A stretch of 64,000 bases of DNA from Gavia stellata (Eukaryota; Chordata; Aves; Gaviiformes; Gaviidae). Under the pieces are notes generated by a model. The model saw nothing but the letters and a program-made list of their open reading frames with translations, was not told where the DNA came from and did not search any database. Numbering within the stretch: position 1 is the first letter of the stretch; every line of letters starts with the position of its first letter. The stretch spans positions 1,240,001-1,304,000 of the forward strand of contig NC_082613.1 in NCBI RefSeq assembly GCF_030936135.1, read 5' to 3'. Made by a program: the position numbers and the translations under genes. Shown in pieces: positions 20,101-30,447 of this stretch.

Positions 20101-22734
20101 TTGCTCAAGAGAGCTGGCAGCTAAGTACTATCCTGTATACACCTTTGCTGTATGCATGCTTCATCCATTAGCAAGAACAATTTTTTCATCAAATTAAAAG
20201 CAAAAGCTTGTCTTTGCACAGGTTCAGTTGGTGAAGTACATTTCATCCTAATATTGTTGACTTGATCCGGTGTTTACTAGATGTGATACCATCACATGCT
20301 AAGTTGGAGTTGAAAACACTCTAGCCAGAGCTGTCACCTAAATCAACTGTGATTAGCAAAGACAAGTCACAAGAAAGCTACGTACTTTAACATCGTTGGT
20401 GTGGAGGGCACGGTCAGCTTGCTTTTCCCTCGCCCTGGCGAGAGGTCAGGATTCTGCAGGGGCTCTCTCTTCGTAGTTACTTCTGTCAGCTTCTCCTTGC
20501 TGCTAGAACTAAGGTAACAAGTTGTTACGGCAAACCACTCAAATTAACTGTGCTCTAAATGAAAGATCACCTGCTGCTCTCACCACTGTGCATAACACCC
20601 CAACACCTGCTGAGTTTAAGGTATGCCAGACTGGCCTTACCTCACCACAGGCCCAGGTATAGATCGTCTAGTTTTCCCTGGTACTCTAAGGCTGTAGAAG
20701 GGAAGATGAATTACTCAGGTTTTGGAACTTGGGCTTTTCTTGAGGAGGTAGATGAACTACAGTACACATCGGTACAGCAGCGTTTGAAAGATCATACTTC
20801 AATTTCCTGACCTCAAGCTTATCACCATATGATATCGCAGTGGTTAAGCTAATTTGAGAAATATTTTAGCTGCAACTCTTTCACAGCTTACGACTGCCTG
20901 ATGACTTCCTGAGGGACAAGTTAAGCCAAATTTAAAGCTAGCTGACAGACACTGAGTATGGAGTAAGAAGCCTGAGAAACCCAAGCTTATTTCATTCACA
21001 TCTCTACCTCCAAATAAGAGCATTTCCTTCAGGTCTTCCAGCCATTTCTTCTTGTTTATAAAACCAGTATCAGGGATCAGGTTTTGGTCACCTCCCCCTT
21101 AACTTCCTGTGAGAACCCTCTCAGTCACGCAGAAATCCTTTCCAAAGAAACAGTTGTATCCCCTTCCCAGCCCCAAACAGAAGGACTTTGATAACGTACA
21201 TTCTCATTTTTTTCAGAGGTGGAACATCTTCCTTATTAACCAAGGCATTAGCATTTCTCTCCACTTTGATTCTAGCTGGCTGTTTGCATTGCTGTGTTTT
21301 TCTCTGCTTTGTAGCCTGTCTTCTACCCGCTCTGGAGTAGAACAGAAAATGGAGGTTAGTTTTCCCACGGGTCTGAGATGACGCACAATCTGTATAACAC
21401 TTTTTACATCAGTGCATCACCTAACTCCAATATGCCCCCTACGCAAGTTGTGAGTTTAACACAACAATCGAAATGCAGTACGAATTATTTAAGTTTAACA
21501 ACCCATAAACTTAATATTCTTTGGTATATATGAGCATACAGAGCCCCTTGCATTCGTATCAAGAACAAGTTCTGCCCAACTCAGGCATATATAAGCAAAG
21601 AAACTTTATAAGGCACTTCAGTTTCAGATATCCTAACATTCCAGAAGCTCCTAGTGCTACTGAGTCTCATTTAACAAGTATGTGAGACACCGCATTACAT
21701 TTCCACCCCTAGAGACTGTCCTTCCAGCTTAGCAAGCAGATTAGCTGTCTCAATACATGATCTCAGTGCTAAAGAGCTTCAGACCCATAGGATGGCCCAA
21801 GAACAGCTAGAACTGCAGATCCTGAGGGCAAGGACCTGCTTAGTTACACCATCATCAATCTTCATGCAAACTGAATACAAGTATTTCACCTTTGAGAGGC
21901 CTCTGCAGGAGCAGCAGCTCTCCAGCTTGTCAGGGATCCAACAATATTCTGAGGAACCACACTGGCCTGCACACATTCTGCTTCACCATCCTCTTCACCA
22001 TGGCTTTCACCTGAGAACAGTGACAAATGTCAGCTCATATATATATGTACACACATATGCATACATACACGCACACAGAGGAATGCTAAAGTGAAACCAC
22101 ACGAGACCTTGCTAGACAACAATATATGAAGATGGTCCCACAAAAGCCAGACTGAGGCCTTTTCATTTTGCCAGTGAAAAGCAGGTAAAATTTATTCTCT
22201 CCCCCCATACCAGCTTACTCTCCCCCCGTGCCAGCTTACTCATTGTTATTCCTTGTGTTGTGACAGAAGACAGAATAGTATCAGACTTCAAAAAAGCAGG
22301 GCTGTTCTGTGAGACCTTTGCCAGATTTTCTGCAGGAGGGACATTCTCCAGATTAGCTTTTTGGTCTGTGAGGAAAGAGAGACTTTCACTGTACCTACTA
22401 CATTAGGAATTTTTAACAATACCTCAGAATATCATTATGAGGTTAATAAAGTCATCTGTCAAGTTACAGATGACAATCAAAGTTTAAATAAAACAAAACA
22501 AAAACATGCATGATAAGTGATGCAATTAACAACATGACTAATCCACTGGCACAGAAGCCAGGCTCAAAGCAAGGATCACAGCAAGCCCTCATCCAAAGAG
22601 AACACAGATCAAGGAGTTGGAAGCAACTTACCAAACCAGGAGTCTGCGTTGTGTACATCATCCTCGCTCAGAGTCGCAAAGTTGATGCAAGGGTTTGGGA
22701 CATCAAAGGAATAGCGAGATTCTGGGCGAGACAT
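14161..22734 (-). CDS. TPX2: TPX2 microtubule nucleation factor
   Basis: Spindle assembly factor that binds and activates Aurora A, nucleates microtubules near chromatin and is held inactive by importin-alpha until RanGTP frees it. Seventeen coding exons: 22734-22632, 22365-22240, 22010-21890, 21331-21200, 20685-20641, 20508-20386, 19943-19810, 19511-19354, 18918-18747, 18595-18457, 17920-17704, 17474-17376, 16649-16473, 16328-16182, 15630-15519, 14887-14700 and 14271-14161. They total 2304 nt, 767 aa against 747 in human (from memory). The N-terminus keeps the Aurora A contacts (YSFDVP near residue 8, DSWF near 31). KRKLEE near 334 lies in the importin-binding part. [31 protein letters not shown] and [20 protein letters not shown] (about 680) mark the C-terminal TPX2 domains. 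The last exon ends in the Eg5-binding tail. The start exon begins at 22762 with 28 bases of 5' UTR. No defects seen. Confidence 0.97.
22039..22078. repeat. Short (TA/CA)n microsatellite in TPX2 intron
   Basis: Alternating purine-pyrimidine run beginning atatatatatg and continuing through cacacatatgcatacat to acgcacacag, in the intron between the exons at 22010 and 22240. Confidence 0.8.
22211..22241 (-). other. Duplicated 5' splice site after TPX2 exon 22365-22240
   Basis: The donor motif AGTAAGCTGG occurs twice on the minus strand, 21 bases apart, with GT at 22239-22238 and again at 22218-22217. The spacer is open in frame, so use of the distal donor would add exactly seven residues (SKLARGE) and keep the phase into the next exon. 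The proximal donor is the default choice because it adds no extra residues, but the sequence alone does not decide. Confidence 0.7.
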
Positions 22735-22762
22735 CTTCACCTCCACGCTGTCCCCGTGAGCC

Positions 22763-25700
22763 CTTTAGACAACAAGCATTGGTCACCTGTTATACCAAAC
22801 CCCAACGCAGGTGTCAGCTAAATCATTCTCCACCTCTCTTCCTCTGCACGGCTTCTGGAGATAGACACTGGGAGAGTCTTTGGTACATTTCCCTGTCTTG
22901 TAATTCACAGCCTTCAGAGAGAATTCCTCATAAGCAATGCAGTTTTTATTCTACTGCTAACTGGCAAAGCTAGGGACATTTTACTGCTGTTGACATTTGC
23001 AGGTTCAAAGCTATCAAAAAGATCAAATTTTGAAGGTTCTCTTTGTACCTGTAGGTGCTAGAATTGTATTTTTAAAAAGGAGTAAAGTACAAAGCTTTTC
23101 CAGAGAGTGACTGATTTGCCCTCCCCTCCCTCACCACGCGCAGCAGAGTTCTTACCCAGGCACAGATTTATGAAGCAAGAGCCTGATGATGAGGCTGACT
23201 CCAGAGCACTGCAAAGTGCAGCCTTTCTCCCTCTGAAGGGCTACAAACAAGAACTAATGACACAAACATGTTCTTCTATAGAGTAAATTGATTTCCAAAG
23301 CAGGAAGAGAGTTCTGTAGAGTATTCTTACTGGCCAAAAAGTAGGAAGAAGGGCAGCATAGGACCCTTGCTGCATTCCACGGCACTACCCCTGCGCTGGC
23401 CAGGCTGTGAACAAACCAAGCACTGTGACCATGTCAAGAACAGTCCCTGCAGTTAATTAGCAGAGCACTGACAGCAGGAAGAGTCCCTGTGTCAACAGGT
23501 GTTATTAAACTCAACCGAACAGGAATAAAGCCAGCAACAAAGTTATAAACCCTTAAATGGTAAGAAAACCTTTTTGCAAAGGTGTTTCCATGCTTTCATG
23601 ATGCCTTGCACAGCTGCAACACAAAGCCCATGAGGATGCATTATAAAACACTCCCTAAGGAAATGACCTGAACTTTGCTTTTATGAGTCCAACCAACTCT
23701 AAAGCAGCGTATTCTTAATCCACAAAGTCTCAGACCTAAACCATCTGTCCAGGCAGACCACACATAGTTCAACCCAGACGGTATGCTCCATAAAGAAGAA
23801 AATGTTCAAGAGTAAATTAAAGCAGCATTTAGGAGGTACCACTGCTGTTAACAATCACCAGCCCTCCCTCCTGAAGATACCTGCACAGAGAAGCCTTCAG
23901 TTCTCCAGCACAGAATTGTGGTAGTTAAAGGGAAGAATGTCATTAGAGAAGCATCAGCTACATGACTGTGAAGATGTCAGGGTAGGACCCAAGGGAGGCA
24001 AACAGAAGAATCGGAGCCAAAACCAACTGTAACCAAGCTCAAGACACGGCTGGAATCAAATGCTTTCCTACTGCCTTTAATCAAGATAGAGTTTCTGTCA
24101 ACACTATCCACTTTTTTAAAAATCAAATGCGTCATCTGCATTCTCCCTTCGCCCTCCCCAGTCCATCGAGTCGGAGGTCCAGGCATCATGTTTCACAGCT
24201 ACTCGTGTCCACTGCCACACTGCTGCAGTTTCCAGCTTTTTACTGTGTAAAGTCCATATTCTTTCACAGTGTCAGCACCCTCATCACCAACCCCTTCTCT
24301 CTCCCCCTCCCTCCATCCCAGACAGAAACAAATAGTTATGAAAAGAAAGGGAGCACATCAATGCCACTGTTTCATACTCCAAGCTTCTTGAAAGAGCCAG
24401 CGGGGAGGTAAACGTTATCATGACTGAACTCCAGAGGGTCTGTTTCAGTCAGATGAACTCACGGCATCCGCTTTTCAAACCCCTACGTACCCTCCGAGTC
24501 CTGCGCAGGATAGGATTTACCATGAAGCAGCGGTTCACTGAAAGGCATCTCGCTCCTCCACCCGTCAACTCAGCTGGGGACTGAGCTCCCATCAGTTAGG
24601 AATGTTACGATGACTTATCACTCCGATAGACCCACTGCAATCAAAACAGGCCCAGCCAAGTACAGCCCGGAGCCTGCTGCCCACTCCCTTGAGGCATTTT
24701 AAAACACCCAATCGTGATTTTGATGGCAGAACCACCATTATTTCAATCTTTTCTTTAAAGACAGGAGGCAAAAATTCTTTCTCTCCACTGCGGCACTCTT
24801 CCACCAGAAGTGAGGAAGAGAAATTTCTTCTCATTAATAGGGACGCTACCTAATTATCAGACACTGTGTGCATTTACCAGGACAGGCACACTGTAATCCT
24901 ACATAACTACAGCATGGATTTAAAGCATAACCCTGCTCTCTCCCACATCCATCACCTTCTGTATCGACGCCAGTGTTTGCAGAGCTTCGCAGCGAGCCAG
25001 CCGGGGAACCCTCACTCCCGTTCTGCAGGATCAGCTTTCACCTGGTTCGCAGAGCTGCGCACACCACCACGCATGCAAGAAAGGAGGAGGATTTGGTCCT
25101 CTCGCTTTCAAAAATAGCCCAAATTCATTTGATAAAAGTGACTGTCTAACTAAAACCTTAATTCTCTTTCTAGGTCTGCTCCCCTCACTGACCTAGATGT
25201 GCTACACAGCCCCATATGGTTTCTGTACAGAGCAGCAGAGCCGCACCCACAAAGAGGAACGGACGACAAGTTTCTCTGCACATCAGGTTTCTTTGATTAA
25301 CTACGCTTTGGCACGTTCCAGAAGAGTGCCTTGGCCTGGCTTAAATTAGTTAGCTTTGAAAAAGGATTAAGCTAAATTAGAACAAGCATTCCTATCCCAG
25401 AATAAGACTGATCCAACAGCAAGTGCAATAGGTATTTCGGAATAACTTCACACCTCGCTCTAATCCAAATTAGCTTTAAAATGCTGACACGATTCCATCA
25501 CAGAGGTGCTCAGCATCTTTTTCTCAATGTAGTAGTTAATTTCTTGCCAAAAACATTTAGGCCAGACAAGGTTGGAGAGGAGTAACTCCAACAAGACCTA
25601 CGCAGTACTGGCCTAGCCACAGTATGTGAAACCCGGCACCAAGCTTGTCATAGGGGAGCACTTCACAGTCACGACCCAACCAAAAGAGCCTCTTATTTTT

Positions 25701-27831
25701 AGAGCAGCAGCCCAGCGGGGACTGATGGTCACCAAGCACTACAATAACAGCACCCACTGCCTGGGACAAAGGACCCTGCCAGCCATACGAGCCTTTGTGT
25801 TGGAGAGAGGAAAAAGAGTTCCAAGATGAGAAATTAGAGGTCAGAAGGAGAGAGAATGGGGGAGTAGTAAGGGATGGAGGGAAGGAAGGTGCAGAGAAGA
25901 TCTGCTCTTTCTTGTCGCCTTGCAACGTAATTAGATAAGCCCCTGGCCAACTTGAGACGACACTTAGCACAACAGACCACTGGAGCTTCATAAGCTACAG
26001 GTATTACTCTAAATCCTAACAGGATTGGAAAGGGGAAAAAATAGTACCAGATACACAAAAAGGATATTCTGAGTTATGTTAGCAGATAAATCTGAAGCCA
26101 GTTGATCCACATGCCTCAAAACCCAAGATGGACAATTGGGAATAAGCAAAAGACACTTCCTCAAGGCTGAGGAAACTGCACAGCAGTTTGCTGCAGTAAT
26201 TCCAGTGCCTTTTTAACCGACTGCCATTTAAACACAGGACGCTGCAATAACCAGCCAACTTGCTTAGTTCAGCCTGGCAGCTTCTTTACTGTCCTGCAAC
26301 CCAAAGCTTTCCTGCCCTTTTATAGGGTCAATAATCCAGACAAAGTTCCCAGAAGCTTTTCATGGGCTAATATGCAAACTGGACCATTGCAAGGGGCTGG
26401 AAGCTGCCTCTCTAGAGATACAGTCCTGCCACCACAGCCTCCTAGGAAGCTATCCCACCACAAAGCCACCACAGGAACTCCTTCAGCACAATGCCAGCAA
26501 CCAGTAACAGAAGTCATCCTTGCTTTTCCCTGAGCGGGGTTAAGTGAACACTTTTAACAAATTCTTCATCTTCAGCTTCTCCTTCCTCTCTGGTGCCCCT
26601 CACTCAAAGTTCAAGTGTGCTTTTCCACAGCACAGAATCAACACCGAATTCATCATCCCAGGTACAGAACAGAGGCAACGCTGCTGCTCCATCATGAAAT
26701 ACTCAAATTGGGGGAAAAAGCCTTAACTCCAGGCAGGCGAGAGGTGAGCACACAGAGAGCTCCGCAGACCACCCCGACCTGCTGTTGGTAGCCTACAGCA
26801 AAAGGAGGGAGGTGCTGGAGCAGCAGCTTTTCTCCTGAGCAGCTCCCTGTGGCCCAGGGCCACCTCCCTTCCAACAGCCCAAAATAAACAGCCCTGACAT
26901 CCCATGCTCCGTAAATGAGATCCCACAAGTTTTAGAAGATGTGAAGACGGGACATTCTAAGAATAGCTGTTCAAGGAAAAGTAAATTATTTTTAGCCGGT
27001 ATAACCTCAACTTATTGCTAGATAAGTTGGAGCTCCTCTAGTTTAAAAAAAGCCCTGTGTAAAAATAGCTAACTTTTCTGTACTTAAGCCAGGTTTCGCC
27101 TGGTTTTCTTCCCTCCTTTTCCCAGGAAGCAGGATTTGGTTTCAAAAGAAGAAATGTAGTTTTTCTTAGCTCCAAAGTTAAGATGCACACTTCAGGTTTT
27201 GAGCAGCCGGTGTGAACGAACTGCTAAGTACAGAGCACAGCGGGCAGCCTGGTCCGCGCTGACTGAAGTAAGGCTTATTTCGGTACCGTGGACCCACCCC
27301 AAGGGAGGGAGCCCCTCGGCACGGCGGCTTCGCCCACCGCCAGCCCCCCGCAGCTCAGCTGCCCCGCGGCGGGCTGGCCCCAGGCTCCGGCTCCCGCGGT
27401 CCCACGGCCACGAGGGGTTAGCAATTAGCCCTCGGGGATTTAGGCACGCACCACGGGGCCCCGGGTGCGATCCTGCCCTCCAGCCACCGTCTCGGGCCAC
27501 AGCAAAAGCGGCCCCGGACGCAGGCTAAGGGCCCGGAGCCGCTTTCCGCCTCCCTTTCCCAGCCGCCCCCTCCGGCCTCGCGGTGGTGTGCGGAGCCAGG
27601 GCCGTGCTACCGATACCCGAGCTCAGAGCAGGCCCACGGCCCGGCCCAGAGCACAGCCATAGCCCTCACGGCCAGAGAGACCCGACCGGATGCCGGGAGA
27701 GGGCTATAGCCCAGGCCGCCGTTACCGTAGGGCGGCTGCCAGGGAAGAGGGGAAGGTAAGCCGAAGGCGGGAGCGTCCCTGAGGCGAGGGGGGGGGCCCC
27801 GGTGCCCGGTAACCTGCCCGCTCCCACTCAC
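22763..27831 (-). other. TPX2 first intron
   Basis: Five kilobases between the untranslated first exon (donor GTGAGT just below 27832) and the ATG exon (acceptor at 22763). It is AT-rich apart from the last 600 bases, which belong to the CpG island. No protein motif, RNA gene or recognisable repeat was seen. A further untranslated exon is possible and cannot be placed by eye. Confidence 0.6.
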
Positions 27832-27884
27832 CTCAGCACAGCGGCCGCCCTGCGCGGCGCCTCCACCCGCCGCCGTTAACGGAT
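27832..27884 (-). other. TPX2 untranslated first exon (approximate 5' end)
   Basis: A strong donor, GCTGAG followed by GTGAGT, places the 3' edge of this exon at 27832. The 5' edge is an estimate: it should start shortly downstream of the CHR element. The exon lies in a CpG island and has no ATG in good context, as expected for a leader exon. Confidence 0.6.
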
Positions 27885-27955
27885 TTCAAACAGAGCTCGT
27901 CCGTCCGAACCAACCAATCAACGCCTAGGGCACGCCCTTGGTGCGTGCGGATTGG
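27885..27955 (-). promoter_or_regulatory. TPX2 core promoter: two CCAAT boxes and a CHR
   Basis: In gene orientation the sequence shows CCAAT (plus attgg, 27951-27955), an inverted CCAAT 37 bases on (plus ccaat, 27914-27918), then TTTGAA (plus ttcaaa, 27885-27890) just before the inferred start. This is the layout of G2/M genes bound by NF-Y and by the MuvB (DREAM/B-MYB/FOXM1) complex at the CHR. TPX2 is a known G2/M gene. No TATA box was seen. Confidence 0.65.
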
Positions 27956-28033
27956 GCGGGCCGGTAGGAGAGCAAGGGACCCGGATGAGCAAACCGCCCC
28001 CAGCGCTGTCGCGCACTGCCCGCAAAGGCTGAC

Positions 28034-28105
28034 GGGAAACGTAGTGCCCGCGCGCACAGCACCACAACTAGGGACCAGAAGCAAACCACAACTCCCACAA
28101 GGCAC
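28034..28105. promoter_or_regulatory. ZNF143-like motifs between TPX2 and BCL2L1
   Basis: Two sequences resemble the ACTACAANTCCCA element bound by ZNF143/THAP11: gggaaacgtagt at 28034-28045 (element on the minus strand) and accacaactccca at 28085-28097. Another CCAAT box sits at 28125-28129. They could serve TPX2 or a divergent transcript. This is a motif match only. Confidence 0.4.
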
Positions 28106-28129
28106 AGCGCCCGGCGGCGCCCGGCCAAT

Positions 28130-29060
28130 CAGGCGAGGCAGCGCCCTGAGTGTTGTTCGGAGGCGGCCTATCAGCTGCCGGTAGGCGGGTCCCACGGGCA
28201 GGGCCAGGGGCCGGTGTCCGCACCCCGCCGGGCCCGGGCGGCTTTGGGGGTGCTGGCAGCAGGGGAGGCCGCGCCGCCCGGGCAGGAGCCCACCGGAGCC
28301 GAGCCCTGGTACCACGGCTGTAGCTTATGTGATCGCTGGAGCGTCTAGCTTGCGGCTTTGAGTAAGCACGTAGCGGGCTTCCATCTCTCTCCTCTCAGGG
28401 GTGTCCTCGATCAAGCCCAGGCAGCCTGCCTGCGCTCCCAGAGCCCTGCCTTCCTCCTGCTGCCGGCTGCTCCTCCCCAGATCAGCTCCTCTGACAGCCT
28501 GACCCAGGGAAGGCGGCTTCCACCACCCACCCCTTCCAGCAAGCACAGCCAGGCTCCCTGCTGCTGGGGGAAAGCGCCCTTGAGACGACGTGACCTACCC
28601 CAAATCCTGCACAGAACTCCGCGCAGCAGCGAGAAAGCCAGGCAGCGGGCCCTGCTAGGGCCGACCCGGGGTGCCACAGCTGCCTGCCGCCGCCTCGGCA
28701 CTGTGCCCACATCAGCCTTCCCCTCACTGTCGCAGGGGGCGGCCGCAGGCTCCCGAAGCACTGTGGAAGCACAAAAACATCCCACGCTAACTGCTCTGAG
28801 GGGACAGGCGGCCGTGACAGCTGGCTCTGCCGCACCCGCGCGGCGTGGCAGGGGTGGAGGCCGGAGCTCACCGGGGCCGCCGCGGCCCGGGCAGCCCACG
28901 GGCCCGGCGGCGCCTCCGAGGCCCCGGTGCTGCCGACAGGGGGCGCCAGAGCCTCGCCCGCCGCCCGGCAGCTACGCGCCTGTGCACTAGCAGGAACGGC
29001 TCCGCGCAGGCGCCGTCCCCTCCCTCGCCGTCTAAGCGACGCTCCTGCCCCGCCCTACCC
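28130..29060. other. CpG-island spacer between divergent TPX2 and BCL2L1
   Basis: GC-rich, CpG-rich sequence with no supported gene. The open frames on both strands here are long only because stop codons are rare at this base composition; they show no family motif and no consistent splice signals. Confidence 0.6.
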
Positions 29061-29110
29061 GCGCATGCGCGCCGCTCCCCGCCCAGCCTCGCTGCGCCGT
29101 GCGCATGCGC
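29061..29110. promoter_or_regulatory. Twin perfect NRF1 sites
   Basis: The palindrome GCGCATGCGC occurs at 29061-29070 and again at 29101-29110, exactly 40 bases apart, in a CpG island without a TATA box. NRF1 binds this palindrome. The position fits just upstream of the first candidate BCL2L1 leader exon. Confidence 0.7.
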
Positions 29111-29149
29111 ACCGCCCCCTCCTGCCCCCTCCCACCCTACCGCACCCCC

Positions 29150-30102
29150 CCGGCGCGGCCCAGGAGCGCGGCGGCCGCTTGGCGGGCGATGCGGAAGGAG
29201 CCCGGAGACTGCTGAGCGGGCCGAGGCCCGGCGGGGCTCCCGGCGACCCCCGGCGTCCCTGCCATCCGGGCCCGCGGGGCAGGGGCGGGAAGGACCCGGA
29301 CCCTCCACCGGCCGCTGAGGTGAGGGGCGGAGTGGGGCAGGCCGTGAGCGACGCGCGGCTTAGCCAATGGGAGAGCCCGCTTCCGGACCCCGCCCTGCGG
29401 GGCTCTCCCGGCGGGTGATTGGCTGGCGAATGAGGGGCGGGCGGCGTGGGCGCCGTCCTCGCGGGCGCCGTGTCGGTCCTCGTGCGCGGGCCCCGTGCTC
29501 GCCGCCCCGCCCCGCGCGGGTACGGTGGCCGGGGGGCAGGCCGCCCCTGCGGCCCTCCCGCCCGCCGCGCCACCGGCCCGGGCCCGGCGCGTTGCTAAGC
29601 GCAGCGAGTGACCGGAATCGCTCCCGTAAGAACGCAGGACCGGCCCTGGTGGCGAGGGCTTGCCGGTTTCCAGCCTTTAATCCCCTCGGCTCCCCTCCGC
29701 CTGCGGGAGCGAGGGGCTTCGGCAGGGCGGGGGCTGGGGCTGCCGCCCGCGCCGGGCTGTGCACGGCGACGCGCCCGGCCGAGCTAACCCCCGGGGCGGG
29801 GGGGGCTGCGCCGCCGTTACCGTCAAACCGGGCCCCGCACGGGGCTGCCGTAACCCTTGGGCAACGCTGCCTGCCCGCTTCCGCCGGCCACTGTTGGGCA
29901 ACGCCGGCGGAGGGGGGCGGGGGCAGCCGGGTCCTTTAACGGGCGGGGCCGGGGCGGGCGGGGGCGGTGCTGCCTCCGCCTCCGCAGCACTCCGGGACTG
30001 GCGGAACGCGGCCGGGCCGGCCCGCAGCTCCGGCAGAACGAGAGCCGCCACCGCCACCCCGGCCCGGCCCGCAGCCGCCCTGCTAGGCAGTGCCTGCACC
30101 CG
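29150..30102 (+). other. BCL2L1 leader-exon region with two candidate first exons
   Basis: Two good splice donors lie in the CpG island: GCTGAG|GTGAGG ending an exon at 29319 and CCCG|GTGAGA ending one at 30102. Either could join an acceptor at 30336 (gcaaag) or 30341 (gtcag) upstream of the start codon. Mammalian BCL2L1 uses several promoters, so both may be real. Start positions are guesses. Confidence 0.5.
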
Positions 30103-30415
30103 GTGAGAGCCTGGGGGGGGGGCCCTGGGGCTCGAGGTCGGTTTCCCGGGAGGTGGGTGTTGCAGTCGGTTCTCCGTGCAGCTTTAATCCGGTGGCCCCG
30201 AGTCTCGGCATAAAGCTGCGGGATGATCTCAGTCTTAACGATAAGCTATCGGTGTTAATGGTACGGGTGCATCTAAAAGCTGTAGCATTAACCGTTTCTT
30301 TGCCTCTCTCCTCTTCTGGCGTTTGTCTGTGCAAAGGTCAGATGTTTCCATTGGTCGTGAAGAAGAAGAGTGGAGTCGGGACCTGCTAAGTGCTGATCTG
30401 CTTGTGCTCCAGACC

Positions 30416-30445
30416 ATGGACTCATTGAGGGCGTCCCAGGTGTGA
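30416..30445 (+). CDS. Upstream ORF in BCL2L1 leader (9 codons, MDSLRASQV)
   Basis: An ATG in strong context (gaccATGG) opens nine codons and stops with TGA two bases before the Bcl-xL ATG. From memory the human BCL2L1 leader has a nine-codon uORF in the same place (MDWLSPSLL, stop two bases before the main ATG). The same length and spacing in two distant species suggest it is kept as a translational control element; the peptide itself need not matter. Confidence 0.65.
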   Translation: MDSLRASQV

Positions 30446-30447
30446 AA

